From assembly GCA_003864495.1 (NCBI GenBank), contig ML133383.1, positions 827,560-891,559 of the forward strand: a stretch of DNA of 64,000 nucleotides. The letters run 5' to 3'. The stretch is from Nemopilema nomurai. Its lineage: Eukaryota > Cnidaria > Scyphozoa > Rhizostomeae > Rhizostomatidae. The translations under genes and the position numbers were made by a program. Shown here in pieces: positions 36,453 to 49,900 of this stretch. Position 1 is the first letter of the stretch. Each line of letters starts with the position of its first letter. The notes beneath the pieces are model-generated. The model did no database searches and was not told the origin of the DNA. It was given only the letters and a program-made list of their open reading frames with translations.

Positions 36453-36706
36453 GGAGACTATTTTCGAGCGGGGTTTGCCTTTGCATGGTGTTTTAAGCAA
36501 AGGGTTAACAAGAGGGAAGAGAAGTCCCCCTTGTTAACCCTCTGATTAAAACACCGTGCTAAGGAAATCCCTTCAATGTTGTGTTAGGGGTTTTGATAAA
36601 GTGACGTTTTAAGCAAAGGGTGAACAAGAAGAAGGCCCTCTTGAAAACCCTCTGATTAAAACGCCGTGTTATCGAAAACCCTAACGCAACACCGAAAACA
36701 GTCTCC
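36453..36706. mobile_element. Nested fold-back (MITE-like) element
   Basis: Outer arms GGAGACTATTTTCG and CGAAAACAGTCTCC are inverted repeats 254 bp apart, with one mismatch. Inside lie two further hairpins of the same type: arms GGTGTTTTAAGCAAAGGGTT and its near complement at 36,530-36,555, and a second set at about 36,603-36,668. A third pair (GTGTTAGGGGTTTTGATAA and its counterpart near 36,669) bridges them. There is no ORF. The structure would form a multi-arm cruciform. Confidence 0.6.
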
Positions 36707-37325
36707 TAAGCAAACTACAAATTAACTACAACGAATAAACTAAGTTGAAAGAAAAATGAAACGGCTGACCCTAAAAGCAGATGCAAACAGGCGCCTTGCT
36801 CACATCCATTCGTAGGGAAAACCGTATCATTGCTTCTTCCATTACTCGACATTAAGAATAAAATAAGATGGAGCCTTCCCACGATTATCGGGCGATGAAG
36901 GAAACAAAACGTTGGAAATCTTTCTAAGGGGCTCGTTTATACTTCTTGTCCTATGAAACTAAGGGTGAGGGGCAACAGGTTCTAGCTATACGTCTGCTTA
37001 TTAATTATCTATGGGGATCAGAAAAGAGAAACTCCCTATGAAATAGATAACTTGCAAAATTAATCATAAGATAACTATTACTCTAGAGGTCTCACAGCTA
37101 CCTTGCTATGACTGGGGTTCTTAATCATTAATCTAAGTGCCAATTCTTTCTTTTATAGAGTATAAAAACCCTTTTCGTTCAATAGTTATGAGCAAGAATA
37201 AAATTTATATTCTAAGGAGGTTGTATTTTGACTATCAACTTGTATCTTAGCGTGAGAATAACTGACAACCTGTTCAACTTAGTCTAGTAGGGCTTAGGTC
37301 AGCTTGGGAAACGAAACCTACTGTA

Positions 37326-37526
37326 ATGGGAAAGTTATCCAAAGGTGCGAGAAGGCTCCAGTACGAAACTAAGAATATTTCTTGTTATTTTATATGCAAA
37401 ATGTTCTTGAAAATGTTCATTAATCTTCTTGACTCTTTCTTCACTTGCACAATGCATCTGGGTCTTCTTGTGTTCAGGCTGCGTCAAGCTGAAAAAACGA
37501 AGAGGAAGGCAGCAAAATCGAAGTAG
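37326..37526 (+). other. Short open frame or possible terminal exon, weak
   Basis: ATGGGAAAGTTATCCAAAGG at 37,326 opens a 66-residue frame whose end (LRQAEKTKRKAAKSK, stop TAG) follows a good TTGTGTTCAG acceptor at about 37,479. It could be a terminal exon of an unseen plus-strand gene, or chance. No upstream donor fits well. Confidence 0.2.
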
Positions 37527-37841
37527 AAATGTCGATTAGTATTGCTTGGCTCACAAATGTCATGGAAAATAGAACTGAAGCAGAACAACAACAATACCTA
37601 TTGCAAGTAAAGTTGAATCATTAATCAACATTTCTCTTCTAGAAATAAAGAAGCCTTGTCGAAAGGCCCGAAGAAAGTTTATTGACCTGACTATGCGATG
37701 CAAATGCACGTACAACTTTGCGTTTAGTTACACTTGGGAGCATGGTCTCCGTGCAGAAAGACTTCTGCCCGTTTGCTACTTCCAAACATTACTATTTGAA
37801 AACGGACTAGGGCATGAGATTTAAATCAATGACCGTAGACT

Positions 37842-37916
37842 TCAAGAGTAAACAATATCTAACATCCTATTATCATCAAAAACTTGCAAATTTGCTTTCA
37901 AATAAGCAGAGAATTC
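37842..37916 (-). other. Terminal exon of the microexon gene (copy 1)
   Basis: After a pyrimidine-rich tract and the acceptor TCAATCGCAG, the minus strand reads EFSAYLKANLQVFDDNRMLD and ends IVYS then TGA. About 105 bases on its upstream (intron) side are shared with the region around 38,960-39,070. Confidence 0.5.
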
Positions 37917-40900
37917 CTGCGATTGACAGGTTTTTAGAAAACCAAACACATGCAGAATGACAAAGGAAGCGAAAGAGATTGTAGGCAGCTTTGCCAATTT
38001 GTTTGATAAAGCACATTTTAAAGAACACTGACTTCTACTAGAAATGAACTTGACTCGAAACATGATCTTTTCTTTGGTGCAACAATGGTTGTCTCAAAGG
38101 TACTTCTCTATTGTGTGATGTCATCCACATACAATGGGCTTTTGTATTCCAAGCTACTTCAACCGAAAGCTTTTGTTCTATTCCTGTTCGGCACTTTCCC
38201 GTGCACAAATATTCTCTTGGGAATTTTTAGGTCTGTTAACAACTACCTTACCAGAAAATCATCTACACTTTGATAAACACACAAAATTTAAGAGAAAAAT
38301 TGAGCAAACGTTTGTTTTTTCTTGCCCTTGCTGTATTTAAGATCTATGTTTTTCTGCAATGACTCACAAAATCTTCAATGACTGACGATTTCTTTTAGAA
38401 AAGGTATTTGTCCTTTCAGCGATCTATACACCTCTTAGAAGCATAAATTTCTTTTGAATACCATCCATTTGCAAATTAGTACGAAGAAAGTACAAGGTTA
38501 ATGTTGCTGGTTTTTATCGCATCAGGAAAAAAAACGGAGAAACATTGAGTTGAACGCAAAATGATTGCATTAGTCCTTATTATCACAGTCATGGTTCCCA
38601 AGCAAAACCGTTCCAACAACCACGACCAACAAACCAACCACCTCAAAGCCTCAAACCTCCAACATCACCAATCCATGACTTGTGAAAATAAGGATTAATT
38701 AATAGGCAATCAAGATGCTGTTCATTTTAACAGATTTTGATTGAGAATTGATTGATGTCTTGTTGCACTTACTTTCAAAACATTTTTTTTAAACTAGTAC
38801 TTTGTTACATATTTATTGAAGTATTTTCACAGAATTCAGTCGAAAAGTTCCACAAGATATTCACCTTAAGCAAACAATAATTTTAGCATGGATGTTACAT
38901 CTTGGTTTTGCATTAGAGGAAATTTTTCTTAGAGCCAATTTGCTTTCAAATTAGCAGAATAATTCTGCGATTGACAGGTTTTTAGGAACCAAACACACGC
39001 AGAATGACAAAGGAAGCGAAAAAGATTGTAGGCAGCTTTGCCAATTCGTTTGATGGAGCACATTGTAAGGAAGACTGACCGAAAGAAGATTTTAAAGAAG
39101 ATTAGGTTTTTTAAATATTTGCCTAATTGTCATGAAACTTTGTAGCTTGGATTGTGCATTAAAACACCTTCTTTCGAACAATATTGAAATCTTTGCACTG
39201 ATTACAATAGCCTCAACTAAAGTATTTTGGGAATCTTTCCGTTGGAAATTTCGCTCAATTTTGCTATTAATTTTCAAATGAGAATTTCAAATATTACCTT
39301 TTTCTTATATCAGGCTATTTCAGATTGATTATATCAGGTTTGGCAGAAAGATTGGTTGTGTGTGTACATTTGTTGTTCCAAAACAATATTTATAACAAAC
39401 ACTCTTGGTTTGACAGACTCTTGATGAAAGTGTGATCAAATCAAATCTCAAAACAAATGAAAAACTATAAGCTTAAATTGCATATTTGAAACTTTCCTTG
39501 TGTGATTGTCAAACAATAGTGCACATTTTTGCAATGTTTCAACGCAGAAAGGGATATCCCTTGAATTCAAAGCTCTCGATTGCACGTTGAGGTAAAATTT
39601 GGGTTCTCTTAGCTCAAGTCATAAAATGAAACTTCTCCTTAGCTTGAATGGAAGAATTACTGTAGGCTCCGTTGAAGCTCATATTTAAATTTGTTAGGAC
39701 AATGCTGCAAATAACAAGCTAGAATTAGATAATAATATATAAAAATGACTCACCAGGTTCATAACTAAATCTCGATGCTTTTCTTTGTTTGCATAACAAT
39801 CTTTCTCAGGCCAAACTAAAATGCAGAAATACATATTTGAAAAACATATTTAACTGCAACGCTTGAAAACTTTTAATATTTATCAAGCTTTTTCTTAGTC
39901 AACAAATGTATCATATGTTTGTCAGTGTGCTATCCATGGCATGAGCTTTGAATGTAAAACATTTTCAAATCATATCCACAAGGTGAATGACGTCATATTA
40001 CTAAGAGCTGTTTTTTGTACTGCATACCAAAGCAGATTTCTATGTCAATTTGTGCTGGTTGAAGAGAAAAGCAAAGAAACGAAATATAAGAAGGTTATAT
40101 TCGACTCACAATAGTATACTTGCTGCAATCCTTTTAATGCACGTCTTTCAAATTCCATTGAAAAAACCTACTACAGAAAAGAGGTTTAATGAGAAAAAGA
40201 AAATCGGATACTGTAATCCCAAGGTAAATATCAATGCAAAACACTCTGAAATCATAACCAAAAGATGGATCATATTATATTACCAAGACTTTTATACAGC
40301 ATACCAAAGCAGATTTCTATATCGATTATTTCAACGAATTCTTAGATTTTGAAGATAAAGTATGCATTTATGCTTGTTGAAAAGAAAGGCAAAGAAAAGA
40401 GATAACGCTAACTTCGACTCACCAGTGTATTCTTGCTACATTTCTTTTAATGCATAAATTGAAAAAACCTACTACAGAAAAGAGGTTTAATGAGAAAAAT
40501 AAAAAATTATAAGCAATATAAGCAGAGGCAAAAGCAATAGAAAACAAGGCGTAGTTTCATAGCTTGTTATCATGAAGTGATTTTATGGTTTGTGAAATGT
40601 GCATAATGTGCTGATTCGCAAACAAGTGTCGCGAAAAGGTGACATAGACTTTGTATTCAAAACTGAAATAAATTGTTTCGCAATAAATTGGAGTAAGTAG
40701 AAACTACCTAAAGCTTCACAAAATCACTATTAAATAGTGTCTGACAATTGAAAAATTAATAAAAAAGCAATGAAACCAATAAAAGTAAAATTAGAAGCTT
40801 TATTGAAACTCACCAGAAGGTCTTTGTAGAAGTTCTTTAACACCCTTGCAAAAATCTACTACATGAAAAGATTCGATGGGATAATCAAGGTCTAGATAAA

Positions 40901-43900
40901 TGTTGTCATTTCGAAACAGTGAGAAGATTTGTACCAGATTTGTAACAGAATTTTTCAATGACTTTCTCATTAGAGTTGCATTTGAGTAGAGTTATGACCA
41001 TTTCACTTATAATGCATTCAGAATTTGTGAAGTAAAATGGAATAAAATTGAAGTAGGCAGAATTATACATGAAAAAGGTAAGTCATAAAAAGCAATAAAA
41101 GAGAAATCGTAAATATGATTGTCTCACCATTGAGCATAGCATAAAGGATTTCTGCGAACCTGTTAAAAGTTTCTTGAAGCAAAAATGAGTGACTAACATT
41201 AATTTGCAAAGTAGAAAATAAAAAGAGTATCCTTGCAAAAAGCCAAAAAAGAACTTTCACTTACCTTAACAATTTTAAGCGGCCACCAAAAGTACACCGG
41301 CGTCCATTTCATGCATAAATTTAGGAGCAAAAGCACAAATAATAAAAAATATACTGTTCAAAATTCTTACGATGATCTTCATCTCATTGAAGATCACCTT
41401 ATATTTTGTATAAACTGAAAAAATATATAAAGGAGCAAAAGATAAAAGAAGCTTTGCCTACCTTTGTTTTTTTAGCAACCACCTGAATCACACTGGAATC
41501 AAATTCATGCATTAAGGAGCAAATTTATTAAGCAAAAAAAAAGCTTAAAGTAACGCAAAAACACATTAACTGTCCTTGAGAGCTCACCGCTTTTTCTGAT
41601 AAAAGTTGAAGGGGAGAAAAACCTGTGTGAATGTAAAAGACGAAAGTAGCTTCTCACCTAAACCAGAACTTTTCGTGAAGAAAAATAGTAAGGAAAAATG
41701 CAGCATGTGAGCATTAAACTAAGAAAACGAGAAGAACTCAGAAACAAAAAGACAACCAGAGCTTCACCTGGTAGTAAAAGACATTAGTAAGTTGGATAAG
41801 CATTTGAATAAGATTGCACGTGTAGATTGGAATAAAGAGAATTTTCAGTAGTCAAAATAATTCGTAACAATGTAAAACATCGAGATAAAGACAGACAAAT
41901 AAACTTGTAATAAGTTTAATTGAAAACTTACCGATTCCAGAGGAAAGCATTCCTGGCAAGCTTATGAAAATTTTGCAAAATTGCCAGACTGCCAAATCAA
42001 GTAAATGTTGATGATCTTTTTAGGTTTGTCAATGTGAATTTGAAGAAAACCAACCAAGTCTGCCGATTTTCTTCAACATTGGTTGAGACCTATCTATTTG
42101 ATGGACTCAAGACATCAAGACCAAGAGATAATGTTTGGTAAGGTAAAAGGGAAAAAATAAAACCATTAGATTTTAAAAACCAGACCTGGTAAAGGAAAAG
42201 TATTTATTTATAATGTCATGATAAGGACAAATAATAGCATTCGTGGCTTTCAAAGTGACAATAAACAATTTTCAACAACAATGTTATTGTCAGCTCCGGT
42301 TCGAGACAGAGAGTTGGGGCATCGGAGAAAATTGATTTCTTATGACAAGGTTGAAAAAACACCTATTGCCCGAGAAGTACACATTTTAGAAATATTTATC
42401 GGCTATTAATTGCTGTCATTAAATTGGCGAAAGCGAGACATATATTGCGCGATTCCCATTTCGTACAGAATGAACTAGAACAATTTTATAAATGATATCA
42501 TGTGATAAATACACCATTTTTAGGGTAAATAGAAAGGCTTTGAGGGTTAGGGTTCTTCTTCAAAACACAAGTTTTTGTCATCACAAGACACTTGACTATT
42601 TTTTGGACTATCTTATGTTAGACTAATAATGTTTAAATACGCCAACAGTTTAAAAGACTGAAAATTGTTGGATTGAGGAGTTGCATCCTTATTAACGTTT
42701 TTAGTTGTTTTCTATAATACAATTTATTATTCAAATTAGTAGATTTAAACACGCAACTTAAAAAGTAAATCATAACAGTGCATCACATCATATCTATTAA
42801 TTTGAGTTCCCTAAAAAAGATGAATGTACTTATAAGGCCTAACAATCTTCACACTTTATGAAAACATAATCTTTGCCATTTCCAAAATTTTGAGCAAAAG
42901 GAATTTTCCGTAATAGCTAAAACCAGAGTATCTGATTGAAGATTCACGTGAAAATTGATTTTTAAGCTTGTACGAAATTTCCCAAGTAGAGATAACTGTC
43001 TTCAAATGAGAATTTTCTTTGCACAAGACATATTGCTATTCAACATTAACCGCGATCTTGCTTTAGATAATTTTCAAAAATATAAACTAAATGCAAAAAG
43101 TTAGTCTTGTATCACGACTGGATAAATAGAAGTTGTTTTCAGAGGTTAAACAACTCTTCAATTGCATTTGGGTTCACTGGATGCACGTCAGTCCAACAAA
43201 GCTCCTCCACAACGCCCCATCCAACCAACAAACCAAACACCACAACCAGCCAAACCAAACAAGACCATGCCTAGGCCCAAATCGACGTAACGAACCCAGT
43301 GAACCAATGACACAATTGAAGAGTTTGTCCAAATACGCAAAAATCACAGATTCAAACTTTTGCAATTCAATGCATTCCCTACTTCCTATTTGGCATTATA
43401 TTTCTTTTGAGTCCAGCACCAAATTTATCAAACTTTTTATTTCAAGCTCAAGCTCAAGGTATTTTATTTTTTTAAGGAATGATACCAGATGAAAGGTTTA
43501 AATTTATGAAATGCATAGCATATTTTCTCTGTTGTTTTTGAGGATATTTTGTTCTTTCAAGCAAACGGAGTTCCTGGAAATCGTGACAATGATAAAAAAA
43601 CCGAGAAGAGCCATGAATTCATATCAATTTACAATCTATTTGAACAATCTATTTGGCTAATTTTACCTATTTAAAATTACGCTCGAGGTAAATTAACGAC
43701 CTTTTCTTTGGATGGATATTGGGCCAGCTTAAATTAAGTCGTTATTGTTAAAGCATAGTTAATTTTGGCTAATCAAGAAAATGAATCACTTCAGACCATT
43801 CACTATTGTGTCTATTGCACAAGGGAATTTGACGTCATTCCACTGTTTTGACCCATAGAATATAACATTACATAGTATTATAACGTTACACAATAATTAT

Positions 43901-46900
43901 GATACCGTTATGGCATCATAACTTTTTCGATTACGATTCTCTCTGCGGTACCGTTTTAAAAAGAAGCTCCTTGAATTTTTATTGCTTTTTGGCAGAACAT
44001 TTTTTCATGTTATGATTTTTTGGATTAACATTTTCGATAGTGTGCCTTAAAAATTCAAATGCACAGTAAATTGTTATGCATTAAAAATGGTGTTTGTTGA
44101 GCTTATCATTAGAACAAAAATTTCACATTGTTAGTTAGAAAACGAATTGTAGCATCAGAACTTATACTTATTTGGCAGCCTTGAGACTTTTCGAGAATCC
44201 TATCCCTTTAAAAGTTAAATTTGAAGCAAGTGTTTTTAAAAAACCTCTTGAGACTTGACAAGATTAAACGCAGCTTGTGTATAAAGTTAAAGTTTGGCAT
44301 TTCGCAGTGATGTCACGTGCTTTCTTTTAATGAAGTTTCTAAATAATTTGAAAATGTAGAATGTAGAAAATGTAGAAATTTGAAAGTTTTCTCGCATTAT
44401 AAATCTAGGCTGGTTGCTAAAATTCTACCCCGCTATCTTTTGTAAAAGTAAGATAATTTTCTTGATTTTTTGCCAATGTTTTTAAAGAAGATGAATTAGT
44501 TGTTGCTCTATAGAAGTCAAGTTTTCATTGCTTTCTGGGGCTATATTTCTTATCCGAATCAATTGTTGCCTACATGCAAAACATACAAAAACGAATGAAT
44601 AAAAAGTAAATCGAAGAAATGATGTCAGTGAAATGAAACAAAAAGTCGTATAAACAAATGTCTTTAGCATATCATAACATACATAACAAAGATCATAACA
44701 AAGATCAAAACATACCTGTGTCTATCATTGCATTGTCCATGAATTTATTGAAGCCTTGATCTCACTGTTGATGAGTGAAAAATTTTTAAAATTCGATGTA
44801 AAATGGAAATTTATGTAGTGCATCAAACGAAAAGCCTAAGGTAGGAATTTTATAAAAATATGCTGCCAAGCTACTGTTGTATCGAACGACTGTTTTGTAC
44901 TGGACACATTGAAGCAATTTCTAATAAAAGCAAGCTTTACAACATATTCTTGCATTGAAATCAAAGCTCATTCAGGGTATATTGTTCATAAAAATCTCAA
45001 GGATAATTTTTTAATGTTTACATGCTAAATTGCTCTGCTGTTTTATATTTATAATATATGTTAACCTTTTTACGCGAATTTTGTTTGTTTAGTTGATTTT
45101 TGTTTACGGAATTTCAAATGAAATGAACTGAATTGAACTAGCAGGCAGTGTTGTCGAAAACGAATTGAAGCTAATGAAAGGTGTAAAAGGAAATGACAAC
45201 AAAAGAAATATTAACAAAAAATAAAGACGAACAACTATCGAATGATTTATTCCATCCAATATGTTTTGAAAAAAGAGAAATAGAATTACCTTTAAAATAG
45301 TGTCTGGTAATGAAGCTCTTGCTTTGGATTTATCGATGAGTTTAAATTGCATTTCCTGAAAACAAAAATGAGAACGTCAGAGAAGAGCCAGCTTAGGTTG
45401 TTGCATGTTAGGCCATAACAATTTAGGCCATAGGATGGAGAAACATTTACATTTGATAGAAAAGTAGCTCAAAAGTTTGATTGAGCGACTGTGCTTGTAA
45501 GAACAAAAGCTTTCGATAGGGTCCATAGGTAAGCAGTAAAATGAGCTAAAAGTTAGTGTTTATGGCAGTTTAAGGATGAATGTTTGCTTCCTACCATAGT
45601 TGAGGAAATTGTTCGTCAATAATTTTACGGAGGTCCTTCCACTAACCCAGCCCACGAGGCAAAGGGCGAGCATTTGGAAGGCGAAGGTATTTATACCCCA
45701 GCAAGAAGTGAAGGCGCGGGTTTATTACCGCCGATGAAACAAAGGGGAGAGAAGTCTCTCGAGAATTTAAAAGTACACGCTAATTAAGAATTTCAATGCA
45801 TTGTGCTAGGGCGTTATGAGGTGCGAAGTTCATTTGTAGATTGATTTTTTAAGGATTAAAAGCAATTGCTCCTTAATCGTGAGGAACTTCCTTATTAGCA
45901 CTCTGACCTTGAAAGGTGCTTGACCTGTGACCTTTTCTTCCTCCATCTTTAATTTTCCTAAAGGAAAGAAGGCGGTGATAATTGATTTAGAAGGTATTTG
46001 GGGATGGCGCAAAATGAAGGGGGCCTTTGTATACTCATAGGCAATGCTTGTTATATTTAAGATATCCAAAGTGTTTTCGTGGGGGTGCAGAGTTTTTATA
46101 AACGGAGCAAAAATGCGTTTTCATAAATACCTAGATACGTGTGAACATGACATCAAAAAGAGAAAAAGGAACACAAGTAGCAAGAAGACACAAAATGGAT
46201 GAAGGCAGAAGTTAATGGACTTTTTTGCTTCCAAACTCAAATTGAGACAAAATTGGTTGAGGCTGGCTCCATCTGGAGCTTCTAATTGGTTGTGTAAGAG
46301 CGGTGTCAACTTCCTCCTTAGTTTGCAAATAGCATTTAAATAGTTTCGCTTCTTTGCACCCATTGGTACCTTAATTAAAAGGAATCGAAAGATATAATGA
46401 AACTACGAAAGCTTGAATGAAACACTTTTCAATGACTTGCTCCGAGCAATTTTTGCGGAGAGCTGATTTGATAATAGAAATGAAGATGATTTTAATCTGA
46501 ACAGAAGCTTCGTCTTAAGCTTCAAGATTCAAGATGATTTGTTTGTCCACTACGCTAGATACGGATTAGGATTTGATGGTTTTTAGGAAATGACTTATGA
46601 TAAGAGAGATTTGGCATTATTATCTTTATTCCAGAAAGAACCAGATATTTTTGCAATATCCTTTCAAATTAGATCGACAGGTGGACAAAGGGTTGATTAA
46701 GAGAAGAATTCTGAGATGATATGACAACAAACTTGAATGAGATTGACAGAATGTTTGACAATCACTTCAACCAATCTTTTACAGATAAACCAGAGTTGGC
46801 TTTAAGGAGTCTAAAGATGATTAAAGATGATTCCATTTGAAAGATAATTTTTTTATTAAAGAAAGGTATTAACTGGTAGAATTTAAGGTATGGCTTTGCA

Positions 46901-49900
46901 ACTGTTAGGGCTTAGAGAGGCTTTTGTTTTAAGAGATGTCAACTTTGATTAGGATATCGACTTATAGATTAGCAAAGGATTGATCAAGGGATGGGCCGTT
47001 TGATGTCATGATGACTTATCTGGGATCATTAAAGAAGTAATCAAAATAGGCTCAAGGATAATTAGAATATTATCGATAGAGATGTTTGATGTCTGATTCG
47101 AAATAGTGCACAAAAACAAAATAATGTTTTCAAGAGGTGTGCTCATTCAAAAGTAATGGTATACACTTGGAAAATTATTTGGTAGTGAGAGAATTCTCTC
47201 CTACAATTGAATGAAGCTTGTTCCTTTTCGTTGGTGATCTTTCTTTTGTAATAGTTTGGTGAACATTATTTCAAGTTTGTGTTTAAAAGTGGCAAAGGAA
47301 ATGTGATGGTCGCTAATAAAAAATTCTTCAGGCTTTAGATACAATGTTACAGTTTGGTGGAGATAGCAGCATGTTTAAACATTTTGCCAGTGTGATGAGT
47401 AAACTTGTACAGAAGTTCACGAAACATTGAGGAACTGTTGAGCAAGACTTTTGAGTAGCAAGAGGTATTGTGACTTACCATAAAGGGCAAGGAAGAAATC
47501 ACGTTAGAAGAAATGATATGGCTCAACACGAAAAACAATTCAAGGGTATTCTAAGGTAATATTTTAGAGAAAACTGTTTAAAACACATACGATTAATTCA
47601 GGATCATTCTAAGACAATAATTATATCCTTCTCAAAAGAAGAAGTAAAGGGGAAAAAGTGTTGATTAAATTATTTTAGAAGGAGAAAAGGTCCAAACTTC
47701 AATCGCTTTGAAAATATTGATCTAATCTTTTCGACACTCTAACCAGGTTGATAATTGAAAAGCGAGCGTCTTATTTCTTCGTGAGGCGAACTACACAGAG
47801 CAGTAAACTAACTAAAAAGAGCATCAAATGTTGCAATTGCAACTGACTTCTTTTGAAAAGTTAAAACAACAAAGGTTGTGTTTGCCAACGAGTAGCAAGA
47901 AAGTGGTGATCAGAGGGGGAAACTAACTTGCCAAGAAGAAGCACCCATTCAGAGTCAACTCTTTCAAAAAATTTAGACGACAAAGATTATGGCCGGCACT
48001 AAAAAGAAAATAAGATTCGGTTAGAAAATACCTCTTCTTTCAATATAACAAGATTATGTTTGACAATGAAGCGATGGATTAATAATAGTGTGCTGAATGG
48101 AGAAGAGTGGCAGTATATCTCTGAAATTGCTTGTAAAATGGTTATTAGTTTAAAAAAAAAAATTCACTTTTACCTGATAAGTTTAGATAATTAAAGGTCA
48201 GTAACATTAATTAGAGAAGGAATCGAAAAATGGGTGTGGAACATAATATTAGAAAGTGTATAAGAGAAAAAAGAAAATCTTATACGGAGTCATCAAGCTT
48301 TGATTTCACTGTTGATGAGTAAAGAAATTTTAAAATGCGATAAATTTCTGATCAATTTAGAATGAGTATTTTAATTAAATTTGTATAATAAGGCACAGGA
48401 AGAAAGGCCTCTAAGTGTTCCCAGATAGGCACCACAGTATGTCAGTTCGAGCCTGTTTAGCTATAAACGCCGATTGGTCACCTGGTTCTCTAAAGAATAC
48501 TTCCCACAGTTCTAATTGCTATTAAGTGTACTACGCAGCATAGAGTTCAAATAGATGATAAATTATTCATTGTACGTAGCATTAGGAAAAGAGTGGGTGG
48601 TGCTTCGAGTGACGTCAAACCCTCTTTTGGTCGGTTACTGGTTCAATTGGGAGATGGCCTAGAACCATTCGGTACTGCAAGGCATTCAAAGTCTAATGCT
48701 GATGCGTTTGTATGTCGTACAGTGTATTCAGTATAAAGTTAAAAGAACTTCTCTCTAAGGTGACAGGTCAAAGGTGACAGGTCAAAGGTCACTAAAGCGT
48801 TACTGATAAGTTTTGTATGACGAAAGAAGAAATGAAGGTGACGCCATTACATCATTTTTGAGCCGCAAAAGTCATGGAATGGATCGAAAAGAAGTGTCTT
48901 CCCTTATAGCTCATATGTGATATTTGACTTCTCCAAAATCCAGACAAATAATTTGCTTTGGTTTGATTTAATCATTTTTGTGAATTAAACTTAAAACGTG
49001 AATAAAAAAAGCAGAAATAGGGCTACACAGAGCACTTCTAAGATAGGTAGTTCATAAGGAAGACAACTTTTCAATGATTATCGACTCTTCTACGCCATAG
49101 AAACTGTTCTTTTAAGCTCTTACGAACTCTCGAGTAATAATTGACCGAGAAAAAATACTTAAAGACAAAGTTTTCAACTACATGTTGCTCTGTAAGAACA
49201 CCTTATTAAAAATAGAAAGCTAAAATTTTCGAAAGTTAAGAAACAGTCCTACTTTGATCTTGAAAGCTAAGAAACGTTTGCCAGTTATTGTTTGAATTTT
49301 TCCAGTCAATCAGAGCCGTTCATTATTGGGACACCCTGTACACCGAGCGCCACTGACAGATTGATGTCATTCTCAGGAAACCGCATACTCAAGAAATTTT
49401 TTTCAAAGCTGTTGCTTGAATTCAAAGTTTGTAGCAGGGCCCACGCCATGCCCCCCCCCCCCCACTTTTTGCGAAGAAAATAATTCCAATTTAGCCATAA
49501 AATATGGCATATTTGAGCTACTTAATTAAAGTTCAAATCATTAGCCATGGCTCCACCCCTACTTTCAAGTTCGTGGCGTGAGCTATGTGAAGGAAATATA
49601 GATATTGTTGATGTTGTATTTGGCTTGTTATTGTTAACACATTCTACTTATTATCTCTAGCTGCGAGTGTTGATACGACTCTCAGACTAAGGCATGTTTC
49701 GAAAATCTTAGGTATGTAATCGAGAAAGACAATGCTTGGTTGAGCTGGCGGATGCGGCTTTACTCAGGTCAACGGCTTGGCTGGTCATTGCCTGATCGTG
49801 GACGCCCTGCTGACTTTTATTGAAATATCGTGATAGCTAATACATTTGCGCCCTATATCGACCCAAAGCTATCGCTGACATTTGCAAGGACGCAATCTAT

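Larger units (their letters stand above)
37897..39075. repeat. Direct repeat of ~140 bp, copies about 1 kb apart
   Basis: Copy A (about 37,890-38,030) and copy B (about 38,938-39,078) share long identical runs such as GCGATTGACAGGTTTTTAG and GATTGTAGGCAGCTTTGCCA, both on the same strand. The duplication includes a terminal-exon candidate and its acceptor region. Confidence 0.85.

Noticed and set aside
41240..41300. Exon at donor 41,262 on the minus strand
   Set aside because: The open segment lacks an acceptor AG and has an in-frame stop; it is a decayed copy of the segment at 41,462.
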